A DNA stretch of 64,000 nt from Deinandra increscens subsp. villosa (lineage: Eukaryota; Streptophyta; Magnoliopsida; Asterales; Asteraceae), in NCBI GenBank assembly GCA_039602395.1, contig JBCNJP010000025.1:44659980-44723979 (forward strand). The letters run 5' to 3'. Shown piece after piece: positions 9,447-20,790 of the stretch (within the stretch, counting starts at the first letter, position 1; each line of letters starts with the position of its first letter). The notes under the pieces are model-generated. The model was given only the letters and a program-made list of their open reading frames with translations, was not told where the DNA came from and did not search any database. The position numbers and the translations under genes were made by a program.

Positions 9447-9810
9447 TGTTGCCTGTTGGCCTGTTGTTGTTTGTATTTATAACCTGTTGTTGCTGACTTG
9501 ATTTTATAACCTGTTGCTGTTTGTATTTATAACCTGCTGACTTGCTGACTTGTTTTTGCTGTTTATAAAATGAATGAGTACAATAAGAAGCAAAATGACC
9601 TAAATGAAATTGATTTTAAGTAAACGCATAATAATAGAACAAAAACACGGGAAAATTACAACCCACTACGGCATGCAACAGGTCGTAACATAAACAACAA
9701 AATTCAATACAGATGAAGAAAATTAAGTACCAATTTCACAATGATATACGTACAACAAATCAAATAAGAGGACAATTATGTGCCTTTATAACTAAATAAA
9801 AGGTATTAAC
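9447..9810 (+). repeat. Direct repeat copy 2 (about 360 bp)
   Basis: Second copy of the 8594-8956 repeat, 490 bp downstream, with scattered substitutions and small indels. Confidence 0.75.
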
Positions 9811-9903
9811 ATAAGCAGAATAAAGGAAAAAAGAAAAAAAAATACAAACTCGATGAACAGTGTCAAACGCCTCTGGCAACAGTCTTGCCAAATGTATTTT
9901 TAT

Positions 9904-10673
9904 TGTTATACCCTGAATTCCGGTCCTATGTTTTACTAATAGTCTCCGACAAGTAAGGACCCCTAGATGTTAAACATACAGGGACTGCGTTTTTGGTAAC
10001 CAAACCCAGGATTTCTGCTTCTATTTTATTTAATTATTATCCCAGGATGTAGTGTACTCTGAATTTGTTTGACTACTCAATCCCAGCATGCACGGGTACC
10101 CTGCATGCTAGGAAAGCATTACTAATCTTTCTCTTTGATTCTGTGTGTTTAAGCCAGGAACGAGAAGGAAAGTAACGTTCATATGGACCTTGTCAAAGTC
10201 AGAGGCACGTGTGGAATGAGAGACTCGTTGCTAAACTCGGTCAAATAACGGCTAAAAGTAGTTGAAAGAAGATCCCAGGAATCTCGGGATGTTAGTTAGG
10301 TTTCCTGTGTATTTATACACGGCATAGGACTTAGTTTTTTTCCCTCTCGATCACTTGTATTCACACTACCACTTAGCAAACAAGCCGCAAACACTTGTAC
10401 TCAGAATATTTAACTTAGCAATAATAGGCAACGTGTGTTATCGTTGCCGAATGGGTTTTTTATGCCGGAAATCCTTGGAGACATTCAAGGATTAAGGGCT
10501 TTTCCCCCTTTCAAATCTCGTTGTTCATAGTTGCATCTAGGGAAGGTATTGCTTGTGTTTCCACTCATCTTGTTTAAACCTTGGATTTTAACCAAGAAAC
10601 TTGATTTTACAAACTATACATCCAGGGCACCATACCTCACAAAAGAATTTGGTTACTTGATTTTACCAAAACA
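9904..10673 (+). repeat. Element A 5' LTR
   Basis: 770 bp, TGTTATACCCTG...CCAAAACA, followed four bases later by the tRNA-Lys primer site. It carries several CCCAGGATG and CCCAGCATG words and a hairpin pair at 10427-10490. Confidence 0.85.
10427..10490 (+). other. Hairpin pair in A LTR, covarying with Z
   Basis: Hairpin 1 is GGCAACG (10427-10433), loop TGTGTTAT, CGTTGCC (10442-10448). Hairpin 2 is CCTTGGA (10473-10479), loop GACA, TTCAAGG (10484-10490), with one G-U pair. Compared with Z the loops are identical and the stem changes are compensatory. Confidence 0.65.
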
Positions 10674-10677
10674 AATT

Positions 10678-10694
10678 TGGCGCCCACCGTGGGG
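10678..10694 (+). promoter_or_regulatory. Element A primer-binding site (tRNA-Lys)
   Basis: TGGCGCCCACCGTGGGG is complementary to the 3' end of plant tRNA-Lys(CTT), including CCA, as I recall that tRNA sequence. It follows the LTR by four bases. Confidence 0.8.
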
Positions 10695-12520
10695 AAATTG
10701 GTGTCAATATTTTTCCAAACACTTGTTAGATTTATTCTTAACTTGATCTTTACAAAGATCTATCAAAAAATACAACCAAGTACCTCGAATGCAACTACCC
10801 CTGCAAGCACTTCTACTACTACCAGCACTATTCTTCCTCCACCACCGCCACGGGTCACCACGTCAACAACCACTACCGTTAACCGCAATACCAGCAGGGC
10901 TACCAATCAGGGCATCATTTGCACAGGACGCGATGGAGAAATTCCACTGATGGTCTCCAATGATGAACTCCTTACCATGTTCGCAAAAGTACAGCAATAT
11001 ATGGAACAACAGCAGAAAGTGAACCATGACAAGTTTGGAGAGGTAGCTAAGCTGAGGTCAGAAATGAACATGGTGGATCATATACCCTGTCTCCTGTTCA
11101 GGCCACAAGGTTGCAGTACAGTACTCCTAGGAATGGATCCAGTCTAGCAGATTACATTCAAATCATTGATCCGAGGCCTACATATGCTGCTGCTTATACT
11201 ACCTTATCTGACAGGTCCAGGATGTCTACATTCATGGATTCTGCCTCAAATCCTATGGGCACCACTACCAAGGATACTGGTAACATCCTTGGAACCCCTA
11301 ACCTTAATGCTTATACTAATGAATTTGTGCAGGATACAGGCTTAAGCCCAGCAGTGGCAAAGGAACTCAAAAAACTGAAGGAGATGATCTCGAGTGTTCC
11401 TGGTGTGGTCCAGTCTATCCCTGAAGTAGCACCATCGAGCCATCGACTTTCAAGGTTCACTTTCCCAATATGTGACGTGGAGATACCCAAGAGGTTTCAG
11501 ACTCCCAGTATGAAACTGTACGATAGCACAACTGATCCAGATGAACACGTAGCTCAGTATATGGAGAGGATGGAAGTGATCTACATGCCCCCTGATATTA
11601 AGGAGGCATGCCTATGTAAAGGTTTCGGGTCATCACTCACAGGTTCAGCCTTGAAATGGTTGCTGAGTATTCCACCCTATTCTATCCCATCCTTTTCTCA
11701 TTTAATTAATTTATTCAATAACCAATTTTCTTGTAGTCGCAGTTTTGTAAAACTGACGAGTGATCTTTACAGGGTTACCCAGAATGCTAACGAGTCTATC
11801 AGGGATTATGTAAACAGGTTTGGCAAGGAGACCCTGGATATTCCCAATATGGACATGGTTCCTGCTGTCCAAGCATTCAAGATGGGTCTCAAGAAGGATT
11901 CGCCATTCTATCAAGATCTTGTAATGAATCCCTGTCACATGCTTAATGAAGTAAGGCATAGGGCCTTGCGATTCATCAGGCTTGAAGTGGATAGGAAAAT
12001 ACAGGAAAAAGCTGACGTTGTCCCAGGATACGGCTCTTCCAACAGGAAATCGGAACCGGCACATCCAAGGTCCCAGAGGCCTAAACACTATTCCAAACCC
12101 GATAATCCAAGGGTTAATAAGGTCGATCAGGGTGAAGACGAGGACGATGAAGAGTATCCTACTTGTAATGAATTTTGTTTTGCTACTGATATTGCAGGTG
12201 TGATCAATGCTATGCGGGACCTGGGGGGACAAAGCAAGGTGGGCCAGGAAGACAGACAAACAGGCGTCCTAGAAGGATAAGTCCAAGTGGTATGCGTACC
12301 ACGAGGACTTCGGCCATGTAACCGAGGATTGCATAGCCATGCACAAGGAGATCAGCTACCTGCTGAGCAAGGGTTTCCTGAAAGAGCTCTTGGGAAGAAA
12401 GAAGGACAAATCCAAGGGCGCTGACCAGTCTGCAAAATCCAGGGGCACTGACCAAACCCAGGATGCAGATAGATCACACAGACACCCTGAGCGAGCAGCA
12501 TCTCCATCTCCGGATGCAAA
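10695..12520 (+). pseudogene. gag: Element A gag (broken)
   Basis: The capsid domain (Retrotrans_gag, PF03732-like) is clear at about 11470-12010, from FQTPSMKLYDSTTDPDEH through FNNQFSCSR to MGLKKDSPFYQDL. It is followed by an acidic EDDEEYP segment and an HEDFGHVTEDC region where a degenerate zinc-finger-like motif sits. The reading frame changes near 11110 and again near 12280. No in-frame ATG is seen where gag should begin. The homologous B gag (19504-20425 plus 34540 onward) supports the boundaries. It would have formed the virus-like particle shell. Confidence 0.85.
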
Positions 12521-13150
12521 GGTAATTTATTTTATTTCTGGTGGATCTGACATATGTGGTACTTCTTATTCTGCAGCTAAAAGGAACGCAAGGGAGACTA
12601 AATCAGATATACCCAGGAAATTTTTCAAGGCCTCAATACAAGCAGATCTGAAGGATGTATCCTTCGGTGAAGATGATATGTGCAAATGTCATGGACCCTC
12701 ACCATGATGGGCTCGTGATTACGCTTTACATAGCCAACCATTTCGTAAAGAGAATCCTCATTGACACGAACATTTCTGTCAACATTATTCAACTTGACAC
12801 ACTGACCAAGATGGGGATACCCTAGGATGAAGTTATCGCCAAATCCACGGTCCTGGTAGGGTTCAGTGGAGAAACAAAGAATACCCTCGGTGAGGTGAAG
12901 CTTCCAGTTTATGTTGACGGGGTGAACTCGATGCAACGCTTTTGTTTCATGGATGCCCCGTCCAGATACAACATTATCCTGGGTAGACCCTGGATTCACG
13001 ACATGAAAGCTTTCCCCTCTACATACCATCAGTGCATTAAACTACCCACACCCCGAGGAGTGGTCACCATCCACAGCGACCACCGGAAGTGAAAGACTGC
13101 TACACTTCGAATATGAAGATTTCAGCCAAAGCCCGTCAAGGATAGCAATT
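12521..13150 (+). pseudogene. Element A aspartic protease (broken) and PR/RT boundary
   Basis: The region matches the B protease: a SGGSDICGTSY segment, then a strand with NISVNIIQLD where B has DNGSSVNIIRLD, then YNIILGRPWIHDMKA. The catalytic Asp-Ser/Thr-Gly is replaced by an altered D-T-N reading, so activity is lost. An in-frame stop falls near 12822 and frame changes occur near 12700 and 13092. At 13143-13151 the RT frame opens with TAG CAA TTA, a leaky-stop context shared with B. Confidence 0.75.
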
Positions 13151-13151
13151 A

Positions 13152-14650
13152 AAGAAAAAGGCCAGGGACATCCTAGAAGCATGGGAGCGGGATGTAAAGC
13201 AAATAATCCTAGACGCCTTGCATCCTGGGAAGAAGGTGTCAATTAGCACTAACATCCCTGGGCCTATTGCAGAAGAGCTGGTTGAATTCCTCAGATCCAG
13301 AATGTCAACATTTGCATGGTATACTGAAGACATGACAGGTATATCCAAAAATGTTATAACACATAAACTTGGTATTGATCCTTCTTACAGGCCTGTGCAT
13401 CAAAAAAGGAGAAAGTATGCTCCTGAGAAGCATGTGATAATTCAAGATGAGGTAGACCGTCTGTTGAAGAACAAGATGATCAGGGAAGTCAAGTTCCCAA
13501 GATGGTTAGCCAATGTGGTGGTGGTAGAGAAGAAAAATGGCAAATGGAGGGTCTGTGTAGATTACACAGACCTAATCCGTGCATGCCATAAAGAGCCTTT
13601 TTCATTACCACACATTGACTCCATGGTAGATGCAACGGCAGGTCACGAAATGCTAACATTCATGGACGCTACATCAGGATTCCAACAAATCCAAATGGAG
13701 CCAAGTGATCAGGAGGACACAACATTCATCACACCCACATGTATTTATCGTTATGTTGTTATGCCCTTTGGATTGAAAAATGTACGGGCAACCTATCAAA
13801 GACTGGTGAATATGATGTTCAAAGAAAAACTAGGAGAAACTATGGAGGTGTATATAGACGATATGGTGGTAAAGTCCCTGAATGTCGGCACCCATGTCCA
13901 GGATGTAAACGAATCTTTTGACATCTTGAACAACTTTAATATGAAGCTGAATCCAGAGAAGTGCCATTTTGGAGTAGATGCTGGCAAATTTCTGGGTTAC
14001 ATGGTGACCAAAAGAGGAATTGAAGCTATTTCAGAACAAATTCGTGCCATTATGAACCTAAAGTCACCTCAGTCGACCAAGGATGTACAAAGGTTGACAG
14101 GCCGGGTAGCAGCCCTGAATAGTTTTATCTCCAAATCCTCATAAAGATGCCGAGATTTCTATGACATCCTGAGGAAAAACAAGAAATTCGAATGGACGTC
14201 CTAGCATGAACAAGCCTTCCAGGATCTGAAAGCATACCTATCTTCGGCACCACTCTTGATGAAGCCGAATCCAGGGGAGTCATTGTCATTATACCTTGTA
14301 GTTTCAAGGAATACGGTAAGTGCAGTCCTAACCAAGGATGCAGAAGGTCAACAACACCCAGTGTATTATGTAAGTAAGAGCATCCTTGACGATATCCGGG
14401 TATTCACATTTGGAAAAACTTATACTAGCCCTAAGTATGGCTTCTACTAAACTTAGACATTATTTTGAGACTCATACTATACATGTGAAAACTAATTACC
14501 CTATAAAGTATGTCTTGAGAAAACCTGAGATGTCAGGTAGGATGGCGAAATGGTCCCTGAAGCTAAGTGCTTACAGCCTAGTGTATGAAGCAAGAACAAC
14601 CATAATATCACAAGCTCTAGCAAACTTTGTGGCTAATTTAAGTAGTGACA
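13152..14650 (+). pseudogene. pol: Element A reverse transcriptase and RNase H1 (broken)
   Basis: RT motifs are well preserved: LANVVVVEKKNGKWRVCVDY, MPFGLKN and the catalytic YIDDMVVKS near 13849-13875. The frame stops at 14142-14144. RNase H continues from about 14210 through SLSLYLVVSRNTVSAVL and STKLRHYFETHTIHVKTNYP, with a further stop at 14210 and a frame change near 14400. The order RT then RNase H matches Ty3 elements. Confidence 0.85.
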
Positions 14651-14689
14651 TCCAGAATGAAGCAGATCATGAGTTCCAGACTTTGCAGG

Positions 14690-15100
14690 AAGAAGAGTTC
14701 TCAGGATGTTGGACCCCATTTACGGATGGGGCGTCCAATTTCAGGGGCACATGCCTTGGAATCAAACTGAAATCGCCACAAGGGGACATGATACCCCAGG
14801 CTGTTAGGTGTGAATTCCAAGCCACTAAAAATGAAGCAGAGTATGAAGCCCTGATTGCTGGCTTACAATTAGCCTTACATCTTGGGATCTAGAACATCCA
14901 GGTATACGTCGATTCCCTGCTTTTAACTAATCATTTTAATGGAACTTATGTAGTGAAAGGGGAGAAGCTGGCCAAGTACCTAGAAATTGTGAAGGCTATA
15001 TCCCAGAACTTTCAAACTTTTATTATTCAGCAAGTACCCAGGGATGAAAATGCTGAGGCGGATGCACTAGCAAATTTGGAGTCAGCATTCAGGGAAATGG
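14690..15100 (+). pseudogene. Element A archaeal-type RNase H (aRNH)
   Basis: A second RNase H-like domain follows the first: FTDGASNFRGTCLGI, the segment KNEAEYEALIAGLQLAL, then VPRDENAEADALANL. This duplicated RNase H is the hallmark of the Tat clade. A TAG at 14890-14892 breaks the domain. Confidence 0.82.
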
Positions 15101-15199
15101 AAGATACACTTATCCCCATAGTCCACATACTAAGCCCAGCAATCTACCAACAAGAGAATACAGGAGACATTGATCATGGAGGCAGTGTTTTAGCATCTA

Positions 15200-15300
15200 A
15201 TACCCAGGATGCACAACATCCTGATACCTAGGATGCATAGCATCCTGATACCCAGGATGTGCAGGGTCCTGATTCCCAGGATAAGCTGACATCCTGGACC
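15200..15300 (+). repeat. Tandem CCCAGGATG words in the A polyprotein linker
   Basis: Alternating CCCAGGATG, CCTAGGATG and CATCCTG units repeat every 18-27 bp between aRNH and integrase. In frame they encode repeats of QDAQHPDT type, broken by stops. The same word recurs through the LTR and UTR of A, so a nucleotide-level signal rather than protein function may keep it. Confidence 0.6.
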
Positions 15301-16530
15301 AGACCTGTCATAGAGTACTTACAGAATGGCTCCATCCCGAAAGGAGAAAAAGATACCAAAGCATTCAGAATCAAGATGGCCAGGTACGTCCTTATAAAAG
15401 GAAAATTGTATAAAAAATCTATTGCAGGAACATACTGGAGATGCTTGGAAGATGATGAGGCCTTGGAAGTACTCAAAGACATTCACGAAGGCGACTGCGG
15501 AAATCATACATGGGGCAGGTCCCTAATGTACAAAATCCTAAGGACGGGATATTTCTAGCCATCCTTGAGAAAGGATTCCCAGGATTTTGCCTTTAAATGT
15601 GATGCTTTCCAGAGACACGCCAACATTCCCCATCAACCTGCTGAACCCTTGCATCCAATCCCTGCATCCTGTCCCTTTATGAAGTGGGGGATGGACATCG
15701 TAGGAAAGCTACCCAAGGCACCAGGAGGAAAAGTCTTTATGCTAGCAATGACCGACTAATTCTCGAAGTGGATAGAGGCTGAAGCATACGTCCAAGTCGG
15801 GGAAAAAGAAGTTATCTCATTTATCAAAAGGAACATCATAACAAGATTTGGCATACCCTCTGAAATATTGTGTGACAATGGATCTCAATTCAATGGCAAG
15901 AGGACTACTGGATTCTATGAAAGTTGGGGAATAAAAATGATAACCTCTACACCAATGCAACCCCATGCTAATGGCCAGGCAAAATCTAGCAATAAGATCA
16001 TCATCAACAATTTGAAGAAAAGACTCAAGGAGAAGAAAGGAAAATGGGTAGAGGAACTACCGCTAGCATTGTGGGCTGACAGAACCACATCCAAGAATGC
16101 CATTGGCCAAACCCCATTTTCTTTGGTTTTTGGTACGGAAGCAGTCATTCTGACAAAAATGGTGGTCCCAACATTCAGGGTCATCAGTCAGACCCAGGAT
16201 GCAAACAACGAATCCTTGGCTGACGACCTTGACACAGTGGATGAATTACGAGAACATGCTGCTTGGAGATTGGCCGCATATCAACAAAGAATCTCTAAGA
16301 CCTACAATAAACATGTAAGGATCCGAAGATTCAGGATAGGAGACTTGGTTTTAAGGAAAGCATTCCAGAACACGACGAATCCAGGGGATGGTTAATTGGC
16401 CCCCAAAATGGGAAGGCCCCTACTTAATCGACTCAGAGGCAGGTAAGGGGGCATATTGGCTGGCCAACATGGATGGTGAATTACTACCAACACCGTGGAA
16501 TTCAATCCATTTGAAATCTTATTTGATGTA
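15301..16530 (+). pseudogene. Element A integrase (broken; catalytic Glu changed)
   Basis: An HHCC-like zinc-binding part (GDCGNHTWGRSLMYK, then CDAFQRHANI, with one expected Cys replaced by Phe) precedes the core. The core shows MDIVGKLPK, CDNGSQF and NGQAKSSNK. The last should carry the catalytic Glu of the D,D-E triad but has Lys, so it should be inactive. In-frame stops fall near 15556, 15758 and 16393. The C-terminal part includes RRFRIGDLVLRKAF. No chromodomain follows, as expected for Tat elements. Confidence 0.85.
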
Positions 16531-17680
16531 AGTACAGTGCCCAGGATGCTGCATGCCAGGTATGTCTCCTAACTTATGAACTGATCGAGGTATTTCTCTT
16601 GTATTTGTTATTATCGAATGCTTTTGTTCTATTCACAATTTTATCTGTTTTTACCATTTTCTATAAGAATTACTAATTCCTTTGGTTGAGATACTTGGAT
16701 GAAAGCAGATAACTAACCCTGGATGCATGAAGCCAGGAATGTGTTTCTCCTAAGTTAGAGACTGGCCATCTCTCCTCCGTTTAAGGTATCTAATATACCT
16801 TCTAAGGTTTGAGAGGATATTACCTCTCCTACGTTTGGGTAATCGCCTGTAGCGCACGACCCCCACCTGTAGCGCACGTTAACCCACATATTGGGCCCAG
16901 GATTATGGGATCGATCTATGTTGACAGCATGGGCGACAACCTCATGATTTATGGACGTTTAAGGGTTCCTTAAGGTTTTTTTTGTGTTTTCACACCAACA
17001 TAAGACATACGAGGCAATACCCTAGTTCGCCGGTTTGGCTCGAGGTGGACCCTAGAATTCACCAGTACGGCACCGGGCATGTCCCAAGTTCGCCGGATCG
17101 GCACCGGGTTTAACCCCAGGATTTTTGGGTTTGACCCTAGTATGATTGGATCTAGCCCCAGGATTTTTAGGTCTAATCTCATTTGTTAAAATTTATTCCT
17201 GATATGTGTAGGATCTATCTAAGTAACCATGGCCTAGGATGGCATGGCAATGCCAAATCCTAGGATTTCGATGTCGGTTAAGCAACAACTTAGGTTGTTA
17301 CGAAGCAGTCAGAAGCGGAACTACACTAAGGACATAAGAAATTATTTCCACAAGAAAGAGTTTCGCATTCAAGGTTTATCCCAGGATGTAAAAGGTATGG
17401 ATTGGTTTCTTAACATTTTTATGTATTCGTTTGTGTAGAAGAGTTAAAGATATCATGCAAGCATACAATTCAAAAGTAAATATCTATAAAGGGTAACCAC
17501 CCCTTGGTCGGAGCAAACTGTCTGACCACCTCAGGGTTGCTTAACGTCAAAACCACAGGTATTAAACCCGTGGGTGGAGCATTGTAACACCGGGAATCAA
17601 ACCTCCGGCAACTATACAAAAGACATAGTTTGAAAAAGCTTCACGATAAACAAAGAAAGAGATAAAAGACCGTGGATTAT
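16531..17680 (+). other. Element A 3' untranslated region
   Basis: No supported ORF. It has short duplicated phrases such as CTGTAGCGCACG (twice near 16855), CCCCAGGATTTTT words and GGTTTGAGAGG/TATCTAATATACC blocks. B has a closely similar stretch at 44220-44351, confirming the homology. Confidence 0.65.
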
Positions 17681-17686
17681 TGAACG

Positions 17687-18730
17687 GTGCCCACGGCTGC
17701 CGCATCATCGGCGCCTTCACCTCCTTCTTTCATAGCTTCATCACCAACACCCTTCTCGCCCCAGCATCCTCGGCCATCGGCTGTCCTTCTCCAGTCCCAG
17801 ATCCGGATACGCCAGCAAGCAGGGTCGTCTCAGCACCCTAGGCCTCATCAGTCTCGTACCCTTGGGGAACTGAACCACCCAGGGCACGTAACTGCTTGAG
17901 CCATAAAGGCACGGTCCAGTTGGTCCAGTTGGCCCAGGTGTGACCCTCATCCTTGGCTTCCTTGGCCATCTTTAGGTTGGTCTGCAACACTGAGATCATG
18001 GCCGAGTTCCTGGACGTCTCCACGTACTCCTTCAGGGTCTTTTAATGATGGTCCCGAGTTTCCACTACGTTCTTCTCGTTTTCGTGCAGCAGCTTCTGAA
18101 CCTTGTCATGCTAGGCCTTGGCCCTCGATGTTTCTTTGTTAGCCTGGGCGACCCTGGATTTCAGGGTATCGGATTCAGCGACGCGCCTCTCGGCGGCCTC
18201 GAGCAGCTCCACAAGGCGGGAGTTAGCCTGCGAAAGGGTAAATGCAGGATGGAAGTTAATTTCATATCTGACTATGAAATGCAAGAAAATCGGAAACAAC
18301 CATAGGTACCTGATGGGCGACAACCTCAGCATGATGCACAAGTTCCTAGGGAGACATCTCAGCCAGGGGATGTGGTAGCCTTGGATGCTGGACTAGGCTC
18401 GGCCTTGACGGTGCTTAGTATCACTAGATCCTGGTCGTCATCTAGCTTGGAGGAGAGGGCGGCTTCGAGGTCGTCGATGTTATAAGCAGGGGAAGCTGCA
18501 AAAAGAAATATGACCCTGGATGTCAGCAAATCATGTACGCAAAAAATAAACAAAATGCAGGGTAACTTACAACTTGACATGCTGACGGAAGGCTGGGAGA
18601 GGGATGGATGCTCAAATGATTTGAATGCGCACTCAAACTCTGGAATACCTAGGAATTTCTGCAAGTTTCTCTCAGTTTCTTCTTCCTCGGGACCAATCTC
18701 TCTCAAGCTCTTAGCTGCAAGGAATGACAT
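17687..18730 (-). pseudogene. Antisense spliced gene of element A, downstream exons
   Basis: Reading the minus strand, about 18730-18579 encodes a segment ending SVSMSS, followed by a GTAAGTTAC donor. After an intron (acceptor TTTTTGCAG near 18497) the exon about 18496-18359 carries ASPAYNIDDLEAAL and TVKAEPSPASKAT. Coiled-coil-like exons follow to about 17690 (for example SRLVELLEAAERRVAESDTLKS). The first, PF04195-like exon would lie right of 18730 but was displaced by B. The exon order matches Z (1-832) and B (51570-53287). The function is unknown. Confidence 0.6.
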
Positions 18731-18769
18731 TCAAGGTCAGATTATATAATATTAAACAAAAATCCTAAC

Positions 18770-19417
18770 TGTTGAGGGTGTATTTTCAGGATGCTCGCAG
18801 GAAGCTCAGATAGTTCAAGAATCCTATTATCATCTGGGAATCCCGTCTACTCAGGTATCCTGATTAATTTTATTTTGCTAACCCTCATATTTGCCACGTG
18901 TTTTATTTGACCAGGTACAAATGAAGTCGATAACTACTTCCGAAACTTAAGCTCCAGCTACGGTAGATCGTGGACCGAGTGAACGAAGAAGACCCATAAC
19001 AGTTGAGTTAGTTGGACGATATGATCCCAGGAATCCCGGAAAATTTGTTATCATTGTATTTGTTATATAAATCGAGGATTCAATCAGTAGGAACACACAT
19101 TCGACACATTAAACAAACTTTAGCTTAGTTACGACCACACAACATTGTATCACATAGTTCTGATCGATCAAACCTCCAACCCGTTGTAACTTTTCATTTG
19201 ATTATCAATAAAATTGACTAGGAAGCGGCTATTCGGCCGGCTCCCGAGGTTTTTATCCAGGATTCCCATAGGCAACTCGAAGGATTCTGGAGTTTTCCTC
19301 GCTAAATCATAGTGTCACCATCCTAACTTGGATTACTTGCTCATTTGATCATTAAGCACTCTACCTCACAATCTAAGTTTGGAATACGAAATTCCTTTGT
19401 GATTTTTGACCAAAACA
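18770..19417 (+). repeat. Element B 5' LTR
   Basis: 648 bp, TGTTGAGGGTG...CCAAAACA. AATAAA lies near 19207, followed by a G/C-rich inverted repeat. It differs from the A and Z LTRs except near the 3' end. Confidence 0.85.
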
Positions 19418-19420
19418 GTT

Positions 19421-19438
19421 TGGCGCCCACCGTGGGGC
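19421..19438 (+). promoter_or_regulatory. Element B primer-binding site (tRNA-Lys)
   Basis: TGGCGCCCACCGTGGGGC, complementary over 18 nt to the 3' end of plant tRNA-Lys(CTT) as recalled, three bases after the LTR. Confidence 0.82.
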
Positions 19439-19503
19439 AAGTGGTGCTTTGTTCTAAGAAAATTCCATTCATCATCCGCTCTATTTGATCTCCAATCTCG
19501 AAA

Positions 19504-20425
19504 ATGTCAAACAAACAGAAGACTGTTTTGGCCTCTACATCGTCCTTCATTCCTCCTCTTCCTTCCTTTCCAGGAACCAGAAGAAGACTAATGACCGTCA
19601 GAAGAAAGTGGACGAGCAGCCGAGAAAAACTGACTATCCTGTCTTCACAGGATCCCACGTCCAATCTGTTGATCCTGTTATTACTAACAATGATTTGTTT
19701 TCCTTGATTAAGCAGGTGAAAAATCAAATGGATCAGCAAGAAAAGACCAATCAAGCAGTGATGAAGGAGATTGAGCAGCTTAAGAAGTCTAAGAAACCTG
19801 TGGAGGAACAAAGTCCTCTATTTCCCAGGCATCTTGACTTCAGTGCTTCAGGATCCTCAGATTCATCTCGCTATAATTACAAATCAGCGTCAGGCTTCAC
19901 TACAGCCCCTACAATGACTTCTCAGGCCGCTGGATATGCAGAGAGTACTGCTGCATTCTCAGGAGCTCTCCCACCAGAATCCTCACAGTCACGCTACAAG
20001 GGTCCTTGGATTCCACCATTGTTGGGGACCTCAGTCTCTCCGTCTCAAGGATATCCTATTTCTGTTAGGAATCCAAGCCAGGATCCCCAGGGATATCCAT
20101 ACTCTAACCCTTCTGTTTCTGTAGGGATCTTCAAGACCAGCTCCTCAGAAGTGCATGATGGTGACTTCATCCCCATGCAAACAGCAGCTACTACAAAGCC
20201 GAGCATCCCAGTGGGCTATGGATATAATCCCAGGATCCTAGTCCATGCTCCTTATGATGTAGGTATTCATCCAAGTATCGCTAGGGAGCTCCAGAAGTTG
20301 AAAGAAATGATATCAAATGTTCCAGGGATCCTGAAACCTATTCCTGAGGTTCCTTTGGAAAGCCATAAGATCTCTATATTTGCTTGGCCAATATCCCAAG
20401 TGGAGATCCCGAAACGCTTCCAAAC
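19504..20425 (+). pseudogene. gag: Element B gag, 5' part (split by C2)
   Basis: The ATG at 19504 (MSNKQKT) is about 65 nt after the primer site. The frame shifts near 19580; the following frame runs through a coiled-coil-like KQVKNQMDQQEKTNQ segment and a Ser/Pro/Tyr-rich linker to SQVEIPKRFQT, where C2 is inserted. The capsid domain continues at 34540. The frame shift means this copy could not make intact Gag even before C2 arrived. Confidence 0.85.
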
Positions 20426-20776
20426 TGTTGATACACGATATGGCAATGAGCTGGATCAAACGAAGACACGAAGATTTCTAGTTTTGGGTCTGGTGGCCGA
20501 ACTCCGGCCGAACCTTGGCCGAGCCTTGGCCGAACCTGAGGTTCGGACAAGCCAAGGAGTTCGGACACCCGTAGGCTATATATAAGTCGTTTGTGTCTTT
20601 GTAATGAACAAGTTTTTGAGAGTGAGCGAACTTTTGTCTGTGAGATTGTGTGTGTACTCTGATTCTCTTGTTATTACGTTTTTAATGAGAGATTGAGATT
20701 ATTTACCTTGTTGTGTTTGCATTCTCACGTATATGATTGTTATCGACCGAACCGATCCAACGTTCAGTCACTTTCA
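20426..20776 (+). repeat. C2 5' LTR
   Basis: 351 bp, TGTTGATACACG...CACTTTCA. U3 carries clustered CCGAAC/GTTCGG words, including an inverted repeat at 20530-20546 (CCGAACC, loop TGA, GGTTCGG). They sit immediately upstream of TATATATAA (20577-20585). Confidence 0.95.
20577..20585 (+). promoter_or_regulatory. C2 LTR TATA box
   Basis: TATATATAA about 10 bp after the last GTTCGGA word. The copy in the 3' LTR is at 34339-34347. C1, C3 and E have TATA-like boxes in the same place relative to their own word clusters. Confidence 0.75.
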
Positions 20777-20778
20777 AG

Positions 20779-20790
20779 TGGTATCAGAGC
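20779..20790 (+). promoter_or_regulatory. C2 primer-binding site (initiator tRNA-Met)
   Basis: TGGTATCAGAGC two bases after the LTR end, identical to the canonical plant copia site. Confidence 0.95.

Larger units (their letters stand above)
7714..9903. other. Intergenic, low-complexity non-coding region between Z and A
   Basis: No supported gene; longest ORFs are about 65 codons. It is rich in TTGTTGCTG, TTTATATAG and similar T/G-rich words. It contains a GGGGCTGTTTT-type minisatellite (8331-8480) and a diverged direct duplication (8594-8956 and 9447-9810). One stretch (about 8162-8225) is bordered by TTTTTGCAG and CAGGTGAGG and looks like a small exon, but it is too short to support. Confidence 0.6.
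9904..18769 (+). mobile_element. Ty3/gypsy Tat-type element A, 5' part, cut by B
   Basis: It shows a 770-bp 5' LTR, tRNA-Lys primer site, gag, protease, RT, RNase H, a second archaeal-type RNase H, integrase, a 3' UTR and part of an antisense gene, in Tat-clade order. It carries many stops and frameshifts, so it cannot encode functional proteins. Element B begins at 18770 inside the antisense gene; the rest of A must lie right of B and of the window. The 5' flank is TTTAT, but the matching duplication is not in view. Confidence 0.88.

Noticed and set aside
16970..17182. Minus-strand ORF of 70 codons (repeated ILGLDPIILGSNPK)
   Set aside because: The repeats come from the CCCCAGGATTTTTGGGTTT words of the A 3' UTR. 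There is no counterpart in B.
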